Counted from the first letter of the stretch, positions 28,284-38,431 are shown. The stretch is DNA of 64,000 nt from Azospira restricta (GCF_016858125.1 NZ_CP064781.1:2179501-2243500); one strand, 5' to 3'. Made by a program: numbers and translations. The notes: generated from the letters alone by a model not told the origin.

Positions 28284-29453
28284 CTACTTGCTCAACTGGT
28301 GCATGCCGCGCGTCAGCCCGTCGAGCGTCAGCGGGAACATCCGCCCGCCCATCAGGTTGCGGATCAGCGCCGTCGACTGGCGGTACTGCCAGACGTGTTC
28401 CGGCTCGGGGTTGAGCCAGATCGCATGCGGGAAAGCCTCGGTAATTCGACCGAGCCAGACGGCGCCCGGTTCCTCGTTCCAGTGCTCGACGCTGCCGCCC
28501 GGGTGCAGGATCTCGTACGGGCTCATGCTGGCGTCGCCGACGAAGACCGCCTTGTAGTCGCTGCCGTAGCGGTGCAGCACGTCGCGGGTCGGGATGCGCT
28601 CGTCGTGGCGGCGGCGGTTGTCCTGCCACAGGCCCTCGTAGACGCAGTTGTGGAAGTAGTAGTGCTCGAGGTGCTTGAACTCGCTGCGGCAGGCCGAAAA
28701 CAGTTCCTCGCAGATGCGCACGTGGTCGTCCATCGAGCCGCCGATGTCGAGGAAGAGCAGCACCTTGACCGCGTTGTGCCGTTCCGGGCGCATCTGTAGG
28801 TCGAGCCAGCCGGCGTTCCTGGCGGTGCCGGCGATGGTGCCGTCGAGGTCGAGCTCCTCGGCGGCGCCCTCGCGCGCGAAGCGGCGCAGCCGGCGCAGCG
28901 CGACCTTGATGTTGCGCGTGCCGAGCTCGACCTGGTCGTCGAGGTTCTTGAACTCGCGCTTCTCCCAGACCTTCACCGCCGAGCGGTTCTCGCTTTTGCC
29001 GCCGACGCGGATGCCCTCGGGATGCGTGCCGCCGTGGCCGAAGGGCGAACTGCCGCCGGTGCCGATCCACTTGCTGCCGCCGGCGTGGCGCCCCTTCTGC
29101 TCGGCGAGGCGCTTCTGGAATTCCTCCATCAGCTTGTCCCAGCCGAGCTTTTCGAGCTTCGCCCGCTGTTCCGGCGTCAGGTGGCGCTTGATCGACTGCC
29201 GCAGCCAGTCCTCGGGGATCAGCGCGTCCATCCCGGGCAAGGACTCGACGCCCTTGAAGTATTCGGCGAAGGCGCGGTCGTATTTGTCGAAGTTGGCCTC
29301 GTCCTTGACCAGCGCGCTGCGCGCGAGGAAGTAGAAGTCGTCGAGGCTGTGGCCGATGACGCCCTGCTGCAGCGCTTCCAGCAGCGTCAGGAATTCCTTG
29401 GTCGACACCGGCAGCCGGCGGTCCTTGAGGTGCAGGAAGAAGTCGACGAGCAT
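28284..29453 (-). CDS. VWA (CoxE-like) protein
   Basis: 389 residues. The N-terminal half resembles the CoxE/VWA-associated region (LKDRRLPVSTKEFLTLLEAL, FYFLARSALVKDE), and the C-terminal half is a von Willebrand factor A-type domain with LFLDIGGSMDDH and further Asp/Ser positions (FVGDASMSPYE). It sits 19 bases downstream of a MoxR-type AAA ATPase gene, the usual pairing for metal-cofactor or protein-complex maturation chaperones. No obvious client (such as a CO dehydrogenase) is nearby. It is cytosolic; its client is unknown. Confidence 0.88.
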   Translation of the reverse strand: MLVDFFLHLKDRRLPVSTKEFLTLLEALQQGVIGHSLDDFYFLARSALVKDEANFDKYDRAFAEYFKGVESLPGMDALIPEDWLRQSIKRHLTPEQRAKLEKLGWDKLMEEFQKRLAEQKGRHAGGSKWIGTGGSSPFGHGGTHPEGIRVGGKSENRSAVKVWEKREFKNLDDQVELGTRNIKVALRRLRRFAREGAAEELDLDGTIAGTARNAGWLDLQMRPERHNAVKVLLFLDIGGSMDDHVRICEELFSACRSEFKHLEHYYFHNCVYEGLWQDNRRRHDERIPTRDVLHRYGSDYKAVFVGDASMSPYEILHPGGSVEHWNEEPGAVWLGRITEAFPHAIWLNPEPEHVWQYRQSTALIRNLMGGRMFPLTLDGLTRGMHQLSK

Positions 29454-29472
29454 GCCGGCCTCGCGGGCTACG

Positions 29473-30315
<843 letters not shown>

Positions 30316-30455
30316 GGAAATTCTCGCTAGGGTCGGCCGCCGCGGCGGCGATGCAAGCTTGAATGGTAGCACCGCCGCCGCATTGCGGCGGCAGCGTGGC
30401 CTGACTATTGTTCACGGGAGGAATGGCGAAACATCCATGCCGAGGCGGGGGAGCG

Positions 30456-30650
30456 ATGAACAAGCCCAACATCAAGGCGCAGCGCTTGGCGGCCGTGTTC
30501 GTGCTGGGATGCCTGCTGTTCAACTACCCGCTGCTGGCGCTGTTCAACCGCGACGAGCTGTTCGCCGGCGTGCCGCTGTTGTTCGTCTATGCGTACGCCG
30601 CGTGGGTGCTGTTGATCGCGCTGTTGGCGCTGATCGTCGAGAGGCGGTAG
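30456..30650 (+). CDS. Small two-helix membrane protein
   Basis: 64 residues starting MNKPNIKAQRLAAVF, with a GGGGGAG ribosome site. Two hydrophobic segments (about 10-29 and 36-60: LAAVFVLGCLLFNYPLLALF; FVYAYAAWVLLIALLALIV) predict an inner-membrane hairpin, ending in ERR. It stops 53 bases before the symporter-GGDEF-EAL gene on the same strand and probably belongs with it, perhaps as a small subunit; this is inference from position. I recognise no characterised family. Confidence 0.75.
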   Translation: MNKPNIKAQRLAAVFVLGCLLFNYPLLALFNRDELFAGVPLLFVYAYAAWVLLIALLALIVERR

Positions 30651-30702
30651 CGCCGTGCGCCGGAACCTTGCGCAGCGGGCGGCCGGCCGCGGAAGGTGAA
30701 TC

Positions 30703-33700
30703 GTGCCCGCGTGGATCATCCTTTCGGTCGCCGGCGCCTATCTGGGCCTGCTCTTCTTCATCGCCTGGCGCGGTGACCGGGCCGCCGCCGCCGGCCGCAG
30801 CCTGATCGCCAGCCCCTACGTCTATGCCCTTTCGCTCGGCGTCTATGCCACCGCATGGACCTTCTACGGGAGTGTCGGCCGCGCCGCCGACAGCGGCATC
30901 GGCTTCCTGCCGGTATATCTCGGCCCGACGGTGATGGTCGCGCTGTGGTGGGTGGTGCTGCGCAAGATCATCCGCATCGCCAAGGACAATCGCCTGACCT
31001 CGCTGGCCGACTTCATCTCCTCGCGCTACGGCAAGAGCGCATTGCTCGCCGGGCTGGTCACGGTGATCGCGGTGGTCGGCGTCACGCCCTACATCTCGCT
31101 GCAGCTGAAGGCGCTGTCGACCAGCTTCAACGTCCTGCGCGCCTATCCCGAGGTGCTGCCGCTTGCCGCCGGCGCGGAGAGCATCTGGCACGACACGGCG
31201 TTCTACGTGGCGCTGGCGCTGGCGGCGTTCACCGTCGTCTTCGGCACGCGCAAGCTCGATGCCGCCGAGCGCCACGAGGGCATGGTGGCGGCGATCGCCT
31301 TCGAGTCGCTGGTCAAGCTGCTCGCCTTCGTCGCCGTCGGCGCCTTCGTCACCTGGGGCATGTACGACGGCGTCGCCGACCTGTTCACGCGCGCGGCGGC
31401 GGTGCCGCGCATCGCCGAGGTGTTCACCATCGGCGGCGGCGCGACCGACATCTACCGCAGCTGGGCGTCGCTGTTTTCGCTGGCCTTCGTCAGCATGCTG
31501 GCGATCATGTTCCTGCCGCGCCAGTTCCAGGTGGCGGTGGTCGAGAATGTCGACGAGGCGCACCTGAACAAGGCGATCTGGCTGTTCCCGCTCTACCTGC
31601 TGCTGTTCAACCTGTTCGTGCTGCCGATCGCCTTCGGCGGCCTGCTGCACTTCGGCGCCGCCGGCGTCAATCCCGATACCTTCGTGCTGACGCTGCCGAT
31701 GTCCGGCCAGCAGGAGGCGCTGGCGTTGCTGGTCTTCCTCGGCGGCTTCTCGGCGGCGACCGGGATGGTCATCGTCGAAACCATCGCGCTGTCGACGATG
31801 GTCTGCAACGACCTGGTGATGCCGGTGCTGCTGCGCATCAGCGCGCTGCGGCTGGCCGAGCGCACCGACCTCTCCGGCCTGCTGCTGACGATCCGGCGCG
31901 GCACCATCGTCGCCGGCCTGCTGCTCGGCTACGCCTATTACCGGCTGGCCGGCGAGGCCTATGCGCTGGTCTCGATCGGCCTCATCTCGTTTGCCGCCGT
32001 CGCCCAGTTCGCACCGGCGCTGCTTGGCGGCATCTACTGGAAGGGCGGTACCAAGGCCGGTGCGCTGGCCGGCCTCGGCGCCGGCTTCCTGGTTTGGGCC
32101 TACACGCTGATGCTGCCGGCGCTGGCGCGCTCCGGCTGGCTGCCGATGGCGCTGCTCGACGCGGGACCGTTCGGCCTGGCGCTGCTGCGGCCGCTCGCGC
32201 TGTTCGGGCTGGAAGGGCTCGACGAGATCACGCACGCGATGCTGTGGAGCATGTTCGCCAACGTCGGTGCTTACCTCGCCGTATCGGTGCTGAGCGGCCA
32301 GGATGCGGTCGAACAGACGCAGGCGGCGCTCTTCGTCGACGTCTTCCGGCACGAGCGCAGCGCCGAACGCGCCTGGCGGGCGAGCGGGTCGCTGCCCGAC
32401 CTGCATGCGCTGATGGCACGTTTCCTCGGCGCCGCCAGCGCACGGCTGTCCTTCGTCGCCTACGCGCGGCAGCGCGGGCTGGAGTGGCCGAAGGAGATCG
32501 ACGCCGAGCTGGCGCGCTACTGCGAGGCGCAGCTCGCCGGCGTCATCGGCGCCGCGTCGGCGCGCGTGATGCTGGCCACCGTGGTCGAGGAGGAGCTCCT
32601 GCGCGACAGCCTGACCGGCCTGCCCAACCGCGCGCTGCTGCTCAGCCGGCTCGGCGATGCGCTCGACCGCTGCCGGATCGAACCCGGCAGCGGCTTCGCA
32701 CTGCTCTTCCTGGTGCTCGACCGCTTCCGGCTGGTCACCGACAGCCTCGGCGACGCCGTCGGCGACCAGCTGCTGATCGCCGTCGCGCAGCGGCTCGGGC
32801 ACGGCCTGCGGCCGGGCGACACGCTGGCGCGGGTCGGCGGCCAGAGCTTCGCGATCCTGCTCGACGAAACGCGCGATGCCGCCGAGGCGCGGCATTTCGC
32901 GGAGCACCTGCAGGGTGGGCTGGCGGCCGGCTTCAACATCGAGGGGCATGCGCTGTTTACCTCCGCCAGCGTCGGCATCGTCCTCGGCCGGCCTGGCTAC
33001 GTCGCCCCCGGCGACGTGCTGCGCGACGCCGAGACCGCGGCGCACGACGCGACGCGGCGCGGCGGCGCGTGCCACGTACTGTTCGCCGCCGACCTGCGCG
33101 AGCGCGCCGTCGCGCAGCTGACGATGGAGACCGAGCTGCGCCAGGCGGTCGCCCGCGGCGAGGAGTTCCGCGTCTATTACCAGCCGGTCGTCGCGCTCGC
33201 CAGCGGCCGGCTGGCCGGCTTCGAGGCGCTGGTGCGCATGCGCCGCCCCGACGGCAGCCTGCTCGGGCCGTCGGCGTTCATTCCGCTGACCGAGGAAACC
33301 GGGCTGATCCTGTCGATCGGCCGCTGGGTGCTGGCCGAGGCCTGCCGCCAGATGCGCGACTGGCAGCAGCGCTACCCCGGGCAGATGCCGCTGCAGATGA
33401 GCGTCAACCTCGCCGGCCGGCAGTTCGCGCAGCCCGACCTGGCGCAGCAGATCGCGGCGGTGCTCGCCGAGACCGGGCTGGCGACCGACGCGCTGAAGCT
33501 GGAGGTGACCGAGACGGTGCTGATGGAGCACGCCGACGCGGCGGCGGACGTGCTGGAGACGCTGCGCGCGATGGGGATCAAGCTGCTGATGGACGACTTC
33601 GGTACCGGCTACTCGTCGCTGTCCTACCTGCACCGCTTCCCGCTCGATACGCTGAAGATCGACGCCTCGTTCGTGCGCCGCATGGACGTCGACCGCAAGG

Positions 33701-33897
33701 ACGCCGAGATCGTGCAGACCATCGTTGCGCTGGCGCGCACGCTGAACATGGATCTCGTCGCCGAGGGGGTCGAGAAGGCGGAGCAGCTGGCGCAGCTGCG
33801 GGTACTGGGCGTCGACTACGGGCAGGGCTACTACTTCGCGCCGCCGCTCGACGCGGCGGCGGCCGAGGCGCTGATCGCCGCGCGGCGGACGTGGTAG
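30703..33897 (+). CDS. Sodium:solute symporter fused to GGDEF-EAL
   Basis: 1,064 residues, GTG start after GGAAGG. Residues about 1-500 form an SSS/SLC5-type permease (many membrane helices; YVYALSLGVYATAWTFYGSVG, SLADFISSRYGKS). A STAC-like linker leads to a GGDEF domain (about 625-780) whose site reads RVGGQSFAILL, degenerate, and an intact EAL domain (about 810-1055: FEALVRM, SVNLAGRQF, VTETV, MDDFGTGYSSL, KIDASFV, AEGVE, GQGYYFAPPL). SSS domains are usually fused to histidine kinases (CbrA type); the c-di-GMP phosphodiesterase output here is notable. Ligand transport or sensing could control c-di-GMP breakdown. The ligand is unknown. Confidence 0.9.
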   Translation: MPAWIILSVAGAYLGLLFFIAWRGDRAAAAGRSLIASPYVYALSLGVYATAWTFYGSVGRAADSGIGFLPVYLGPTVMVALWWVVLRKIIRIAKDNRLTSLADFISSRYGKSALLAGLVTVIAVVGVTPYISLQLKALSTSFNVLRAYPEVLPLAAGAESIWHDTAFYVALALAAFTVVFGTRKLDAAERHEGMVAAIAFESLVKLLAFVAVGAFVTWGMYDGVADLFTRAAAVPRIAEVFTIGGGATDIYRSWASLFSLAFVSMLAIMFLPRQFQVAVVENVDEAHLNKAIWLFPLYLLLFNLFVLPIAFGGLLHFGAAGVNPDTFVLTLPMSGQQEALALLVFLGGFSAATGMVIVETIALSTMVCNDLVMPVLLRISALRLAERTDLSGLLLTIRRGTIVAGLLLGYAYYRLAGEAYALVSIGLISFAAVAQFAPALLGGIYWKGGTKAGALAGLGAGFLVWAYTLMLPALARSGWLPMALLDAGPFGLALLRPLALFGLEGLDEITHAMLWSMFANVGAYLAVSVLSGQDAVEQTQAALFVDVFRHERSAERAWRASGSLPDLHALMARFLGAASARLSFVAYARQRGLEWPKEIDAELARYCEAQLAGVIGAASARVMLATVVEEELLRDSLTGLPNRALLLSRLGDALDRCRIEPGSGFALLFLVLDRFRLVTDSLGDAVGDQLLIAVAQRLGHGLRPGDTLARVGGQSFAILLDETRDAAEARHFAEHLQGGLAAGFNIEGHALFTSASVGIVLGRPGYVAPGDVLRDAETAAHDATRRGGACHVLFAADLRERAVAQLTMETELRQAVARGEEFRVYYQPVVALASGRLAGFEALVRMRRPDGSLLGPSAFIPLTEETGLILSIGRWVLAEACRQMRDWQQRYPGQMPLQMSVNLAGRQFAQPDLAQQIAAVLAETGLATDALKLEVTETVLMEHADAAADVLETLRAMGIKLLMDDFGTGYSSLSYLHRFPLDTLKIDASFVRRMDVDRKDAEIVQTIVALARTLNMDLVAEGVEKAEQLAQLRVLGVDYGQGYYFAPPLDAAAAEALIAARRTW

Positions 33898-33906
33898 CGG
33901 CGTAAC

Positions 33907-34335
33907 TCAGCCGCGCGCGGCGCGCTCGATGCTTTCGACGTAGGCCTGCGCGTCCATGCCGCCGCCGACCTGCTGCGCGCGGAAAATGGTCTCGCCGAGG
34001 CATTCGAGGATGATGTGCTCGGCGGCGTGCGGGTCGTGCCGCGCCGCCAGCTTCTGCCACGCCGCGCGCACGCCGGGCGGCTGGTCGATGGCGATCTGCT
34101 CGGCCACCGCGAGGTGCAGCGAGAGGTGCAGGAAGGGGTTCATCTCGCCGCCCTCGGGCGTCCAGTCGCGGGCGACGGCCTCCTCGCCGCTCGCCAGCAG
34201 CGCGTGGTACTCGGGGTGGCGGAGGATGATGTCGATAGCGGTGACTTCGGCGCCGTCGAGCACCGAGCGGTTGAGGTGCTTGCGCCAGGCGTCGCAGAAG
34301 AAGCGGCGCACCTGTTCACGACTGGGATTGAACAT
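33907..34335 (-). CDS. DUF1841 family protein
   Basis: 142 residues, MFNPSREQVRRFFCDAW at the N-terminus, with WTPEGGEMNPFLHLSLHLAVAEQI and AEHIILECLGETI. This is the conserved pattern of the DUF1841 family, small soluble proteins typical of beta- and gammaproteobacteria with no known function. It overlaps the 3' end of the FIST gene by 20 bases, so the two are probably translated from one message. It converges with the symporter-GGDEF-EAL gene, whose stop is 9 bases away. Confidence 0.85.
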   Translation of the reverse strand: MFNPSREQVRRFFCDAWRKHLNRSVLDGAEVTAIDIILRHPEYHALLASGEEAVARDWTPEGGEMNPFLHLSLHLAVAEQIAIDQPPGVRAAWQKLAARHDPHAAEHIILECLGETIFRAQQVGGGMDAQAYVESIERAARG

Positions 34336-35395
34336 CTTCGTTCTCGCGGGGGTGTTCGTTGAAGAAGGCGGTGACGACCGAATTGTGCAGCTGCCGGCTG
34401 GCGTCGCCGCGGAAGGCGATCTGCCCGGTGCCGTAGGCGCCGAGCACCGGCAGCCCGGGGTGGGCCTCGGTCAGCGCCGCCAGGTCGCGGTCCTCGCCGC
34501 CGTAGAAGTAGGGGCCGCGGCCAATGCAGGAGAAGAACAGCGCGAAGTCGGGTGCCGCGCCGGCGGCGGCGTCGCTCTGGCGCAGGCTCTCGCGCATCTC
34601 GGTCTCGGCCGCGAGCGGCTGGCGGATCGCCCAGCACAGCCGCTGGCCGGCGGCGAGCGGCACGGTCAGCGTCAGCGAGCGGTCGGCATTGGCCGAGATG
34701 ATCGCCGCCACCTGCAGGCCGTCCGGCGCGTCCGGGTCCTCGATCAGCGCATTGACCTGGTGCAGCGGCAGATGCTCGCGCCACGCCGCCGGCAGCTGGC
34801 GCAGCAGCGAATCGAGCGCGTACTGCCCGCCCAGCGACTGCAGGTCGTAGCCGCGCAGCTGCTCGACCGGCAGCGGCATGCCCAGCCGGTGCAGCCCGCT
34901 GGATACCGCGAGGCGCAGGGCGGCGCCGTGCATGCAGGCGTCGACGCTGCCCGCGGCCGCCACCCGGCTCTGCTGCCAGACCGCGCCGTCGCCGCCGTTG
35001 CCGTGGAAGAGCAGGCCGCAGCGCCGGCTGTGCGCCCATTCGGAAGGGAAGGGCGTCGTCGTGCAGCTGAGCAGCGGGGCGTCGCCGCCGGCTGCCGGCG
35101 CGCGCAGCGAGACGCCGTCGCAGAGCACCATCGCCGCCGCCGCCGGGCGGTCGAGCGCCCAGCCGGTCTCGGTGCACAGGCCGGCGGCGATGCCGCCGAA
35201 GACCTGCGTGCATTGCGCTGCGCGCGCGGCGGCGCGTACCGCCGGCTGTGCATGGCGCGAGAACTCCGGGCTGAGGAACAGCAGCACGCTGTTGGCCTGC
35301 GCGCGGCCGGCGCGGCGCAGTGCCTCCTCGACGACCTGCGCGGCGAGCTCGGGAACGGCGTCGTTGCCGGCGAGCAGGGCGGTGGCGGCGCTCAT
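34316..35395 (-). CDS. FIST domain protein
   Basis: 359 residues. FIST_N (about 1-190) has VLLFLSPEFSRHAQ, TQVFGGIAAGLCTETGW and an AHSRRCGLLFHGNGG region. FIST_C (about 210-345) has GLQVAAIISANADRSLTLTV, ALFFSCIGRGPYFYG and VLGAYGTGQIAF. FIST domains are sensory modules thought to bind small ligands such as amino acids. Here the protein stands alone with no kinase or other output domain. The stop lies 20 bases into the DUF1841 gene and nth is 19 bases upstream. Confidence 0.88.
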   Translation of the reverse strand: MSAATALLAGNDAVPELAAQVVEEALRRAGRAQANSVLLFLSPEFSRHAQPAVRAAARAAQCTQVFGGIAAGLCTETGWALDRPAAAAMVLCDGVSLRAPAAGGDAPLLSCTTTPFPSEWAHSRRCGLLFHGNGGDGAVWQQSRVAAAGSVDACMHGAALRLAVSSGLHRLGMPLPVEQLRGYDLQSLGGQYALDSLLRQLPAAWREHLPLHQVNALIEDPDAPDGLQVAAIISANADRSLTLTVPLAAGQRLCWAIRQPLAAETEMRESLRQSDAAAGAAPDFALFFSCIGRGPYFYGGEDRDLAALTEAHPGLPVLGAYGTGQIAFRGDASRQLHNSVVTAFFNEHPRENEDVQSQS

Positions 35396-35414
35396 CGTCG
35401 GTCGGCGGCCGGCC

Positions 35415-36050
35415 TCAGGCCAGCGCCTTTCCCTTGTACTCGCACAGGTCGACGAGCGGGCAGCGCTCGCAGTGCGGCCGGCGCGCCGTGCAGATGTAGC
35501 GGCCGTGCAGGATCAGCCAGTGGTGGGCGTCGCGCCGGTACGGCGCCGGCACCGCCTTCAGCAGCTTCTGCTCGACCGCCAGCGGCGTCCTGCCGGGGGC
35601 CAGCCCGGTGCGGTTGGCGACGCGGAAGATGTGCGTGTCGACGGCGATCGTCGGTTCGCCGAAGGCGGTGTTGAGCACCACGTTGGCGGTCTTGCGGCCG
35701 ACGCCGGGCAGCGCTTCGAGCGCCTCGCGGGTCGCCGGCACCTCGCCGCCGTGGTTCGCGACGAGGATCCTGCAGGTGGCGACGACGTTCTTCGCCTTGG
35801 TCCGGTAGAGGCCGATCGTCTTGATGTAGTCGGCCAGCCGCTCCTCGCCGAGCGCGGCCATCGCCGCCGGCGTCGGCGCATCGGCGAAGAGCTGCTTCGT
35901 CGCCTTGTTCACCGAGACGTCGGTGGCTTGCGCCGAGAGGATGACGGCGATCAGCAGCTGGAACGGCGAGCCGTATTCGAGCTCGGTCGTCGGCGCCGGG
36001 TTGGCGGCGTGCAGGCGGGCGAAGAACTCGGTCCGCTGGGCGGCGTTCAT
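35415..36050 (-). CDS. nth: Endonuclease III
   Basis: 211 residues, same length and residue numbering as E. coli Nth: HhH motif LPGVGRKTA with catalytic Lys120, Asp138 in AVDTHIFRV, and [4Fe-4S] cysteines 187, 194, 197 and 203 in CTARRPHCERCPLVDLC. It excises oxidised pyrimidines and cleaves the abasic site. It starts 7 bases after the rnfE stop, as in the rsx-nth arrangement of enterics, so it is probably the last gene of the rnf operon. The ribosome site is weak, consistent with coupling. Confidence 0.96.
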   Translation of the reverse strand: MNAAQRTEFFARLHAANPAPTTELEYGSPFQLLIAVILSAQATDVSVNKATKQLFADAPTPAAMAALGEERLADYIKTIGLYRTKAKNVVATCRILVANHGGEVPATREALEALPGVGRKTANVVLNTAFGEPTIAVDTHIFRVANRTGLAPGRTPLAVEQKLLKAVPAPYRRDAHHWLILHGRYICTARRPHCERCPLVDLCEYKGKALA

Positions 36051-36057
36051 GTCCGGA

Positions 36058-36738
36058 TCAGTGGCCGGCGGCGGCCGCCACCGCGGGGGGCTGCCGGCGC
36101 GCCGCGGCGCGCGCCTCGACCCAGTTCTTCCAGGCGATCATGCAGCCGAGCAGGATGAAGGCGCCGGGCGGCAGGATCGCCAGCAGCAGGCCGGGATAGT
36201 CGGCCGGCAGCAGCTGCAGCGGTTGCAGGCCGGGGATCACGAGGTCGATGCCGGAGAACAGCGTGCCGGCGCCGATCAGCTCGCGCAGGCCGCCGAGCAG
36301 GCCCAGCGTCCACAGCATGCCGACACCCATGAAGACGCCGTCGAGCGTCGCCTGCAGCGGCGGGTTCTTGGCGGCGTAGGCCTCGACGCGGGCGAGCACG
36401 ATGCAGTTGGTGACGATCAGCGGGATGAAGATGCCGAGGACCAGGTAGAGATCGTGCAGCTTGGCGTTGAACAGCAGGTCGACGACGGTGACCAGCGCGG
36501 CGACGATCAGGATGAACACCGGGATGCGGATCTCGTGCGGGATGAAGTTCCTGAGGCTGGCGACGGCGACGCCGGAGAGCGCCATCACCAGGATCGTCGC
36601 CAGCGACAGCATGATGCCGTTGACCGCGTTGGTGGTCACGGCGAGCAGCGGGCACAGGCCGAGGATCTGGATCAGGCTGGTGTTCTGCTTCCAGAGGCCG
36701 TTGTGGGCGATGCTGCGGAATTCGTCGCGGGCGATCAT
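36058..36738 (-). CDS. rnfE: Rnf complex subunit RnfE
   Basis: 226 residues, about six membrane helices. It is an integral subunit of the ferredoxin:NAD+ (Rnf/Rsx) ion-translocating complex and homologous to RnfA. Features include LVTTNAVNGIMLSL-like LAVTTNAVNG, FIPHEIRIPVFI, IPLIVTNCIVLAR and LIGAGTLFSG. The ATG at 36738 has GAGGAA upstream, and rnfG ends 20 bases before it. RnfE and RnfA form the pseudosymmetric membrane core that helps bind a central iron-sulfur centre (the Cys of VTNC). Confidence 0.93.
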   Translation of the reverse strand: MIARDEFRSIAHNGLWKQNTSLIQILGLCPLLAVTTNAVNGIMLSLATILVMALSGVAVASLRNFIPHEIRIPVFILIVAALVTVVDLLFNAKLHDLYLVLGIFIPLIVTNCIVLARVEAYAAKNPPLQATLDGVFMGVGMLWTLGLLGGLRELIGAGTLFSGIDLVIPGLQPLQLLPADYPGLLLAILPPGAFILLGCMIAWKNWVEARAAARRQPPAVAAAAGH

Positions 36739-36758
36739 CGGGTTCCTCGCTTTCGTCC

Positions 36759-37409
36759 CTACTTCGACGCGTAGAGCCGGTTCTGGTTCTCGGCGACGTA
36801 GCGGGTCGCCTTGCGTACCGCCTTGACCACCGCGCGCGGCGTCACCGTGGCGCCGGCGACGAAGTCGAAGCGGCCGCCGTCCTTCTTCACCTTCCAGTCC
36901 TTGTCGGTGACGGCGGCGTAGCTGAGGCCGTCGAACTGGGTGATCCACGGCCGCGCCTTGTTCTTGTCCTTCTTCGGCTCGATGTAGTCGCCCAGCCCCG
37001 GCGTTTCCTTGTGCTGGGTGACGCGCACGCCGCTGACGGCGCCGTCGACGGCGATCGCGACGAGCAGGCGGATCCTGCCGGAATAGCCGTCCGGGGCCGC
37101 CGCCTCGAGCACGACTGCCACCGGCCGGCCGCCCTTCGTCGCGCGGTAGGCGACGGTCTCGCCGTCGCTGCCGAGCAGCGGGCTGGCCGGCAGCGTCAGC
37201 GTGTCCTTGAGCAGCTCGTTGTCGTAGGCGCTGCGCGGCAGCACCTCGTCGATCAGCTTCATCTTCTCCTCGGCGGCCGAGGCTTCGAGCGCCGGCTTGG
37301 TCCACAGGTAGGCGCCGGCGAGCACGCCGGTGAAGATGATGACGAAGACGAAGAGGATGACGGCGGTGCGCACCGCCATCGCCGCTGCCGTCGGCTCGTG
37401 TCTCTTCAT
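36759..37409 (-). CDS. rnfG: Rnf complex subunit RnfG (FMN protein)
   Basis: 216 residues. It has one N-terminal membrane helix (about 13-36) and an FMN-binding domain with VTQHKETPGLGDYI and DFVAGATVTPRAV; Thr188 in the GAT motif is the expected covalent FMN phosphoester site. It passes electrons between RnfD/RnfE and the periplasmic side. Its ATG overlaps the rnfD stop by one base (TGATG). The length and TM-plus-FMN layout are normal for RnfG. Confidence 0.94.
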   Translation of the reverse strand: MKRHEPTAAAMAVRTAVILFVFVIIFTGVLAGAYLWTKPALEASAAEEKMKLIDEVLPRSAYDNELLKDTLTLPASPLLGSDGETVAYRATKGGRPVAVVLEAAAPDGYSGRIRLLVAIAVDGAVSGVRVTQHKETPGLGDYIEPKKDKNKARPWITQFDGLSYAAVTDKDWKVKKDGGRFDFVAGATVTPRAVVKAVRKATRYVAENQNRLYASK

Positions 37410-38431
37410 CACGATTTGTCCTTCATGCCGAAGATCGCCGGCTGCGTGTAGAGGTCGATCAGCGGCGCGCAGAGGTTCATCAGCAGCACGGCGAAGGCGA
37501 CGCCGTCGGGGTAGCCGCCGAAGACGCGGATGACGTAGGCGAGGACGCCCGCGGCGACGCCGAAGATCAGCTTGCCGCGGGGCGTCGTGCAGCCGGACAC
37601 CGGGTCGGTGACGATGAACCAGGCGCCGAGCATGGCGCCGCCGGAGAAGAGGTGGAACAGCGGGTTGGCGAACTGCGCCGGGTTGTACAGCCAGAGGCCG
37701 CCGGCGAGCAGCGACAGGCCGGCGATGAAGCCCAGCGGCGCGTGCCAGGTGACGATGCCGCGCTGCCACAGCCAGAGGCCGCCGAGCAGGTAGCCGCCGG
37801 CCACCCATTCCCAGCCGCGGCCGGCGAAGAAGCCGAACACGTCCTGGTTGGCGAGCAGCTGGGCGACGCTGAACTGGCCGTCCTCGAGCTTCAGCGCGGT
37901 CTTCAGCGTGTCCAGCGGCGTCGCGCCGGAGATCGCGTCTACGCGCGGCAGCAGGCCGAAGACGACGCCGACCTGGTCGGCGAAGGCGACCTTGAGGCCG
38001 ACCGCCGGCCACTGCGACATCAGCGCCGGGAAGGAGACGATGCAGACGGCGAAGGCGACCATCGCCGGGTTGAACGGGTTCTGGCCGAGGCCGCCGTAGA
38101 GGTGCTTGGCGACGACGATCGCGAACAGCGTGCCGGTGACGATCAGCCACCACGGGCTGAGCGGCGGGAAGGTGAGCGCGATCAGCCAGGCGGTGACGAC
38201 GGCGCTGCCGTCGGCGAGGAACATCGCCTGCGGCTTCTCGCGCAGCTTCAGCATCGCCGCCTCGGCGGCGAGCGCGGTGGCCGTCGCCAGCGCCAGCTGG
38301 ACCAGGATCACCGGGCCGAAGATCCAGACGTAGGCGGCAACGCCCGGCAGCAGTGCGGCCAGCACCTGCAGCATGACGCGCTGCACGCTGGCGTTCTTCA
38401 ACAGGTAGGGCGGCGTGCTGAAGTCGGTCAC
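37409..38431 (-). CDS. rnfD: Rnf complex subunit RnfD
   Basis: 340 residues from a GTG at 38431 that overlaps the rnfC stop by four bases (GTGA), which decides the start. It is multipass, with about nine membrane helices, the NPFNPAMVAFAV loop, and an ISGATPLDTLK segment whose Thr should carry covalent FMN. Also seen are LIADLYTQP-like LIDLYTQPAIFG near the end and YGGLGQNPFNPAM. It is the ion-channel-like subunit alongside RnfA, RnfE and RnfG. Confidence 0.94.
   Translation of the reverse strand: MTDFSTPPYLLKNASVQRVMLQVLAALLPGVAAYVWIFGPVILVQLALATATALAAEAAMLKLREKPQAMFLADGSAVVTAWLIALTFPPLSPWWLIVTGTLFAIVVAKHLYGGLGQNPFNPAMVAFAVCIVSFPALMSQWPAVGLKVAFADQVGVVFGLLPRVDAISGATPLDTLKTALKLEDGQFSVAQLLANQDVFGFFAGRGWEWVAGGYLLGGLWLWQRGIVTWHAPLGFIAGLSLLAGGLWLYNPAQFANPLFHLFSGGAMLGAWFIVTDPVSGCTTPRGKLIFGVAAGVLAYVIRVFGGYPDGVAFAVLLMNLCAPLIDLYTQPAIFGMKDKS

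Noticed and set aside
28284-29453. LFLDIGGSM in the VWA protein as a broken MIDAS motif
   Set aside because: The Gly at the first Ser position looks characteristic of CoxE-like VWA proteins paired with MoxR, so it is not counted as an anomaly.
30544-33633. A 1,029-codon minus-strand open frame antisense to the symporter-GGDEF-EAL gene
   Set aside because: Same artefact of high GC; Gln/Arg/Ala-rich product and no ribosome site, while the plus strand encodes an intact multi-domain protein.
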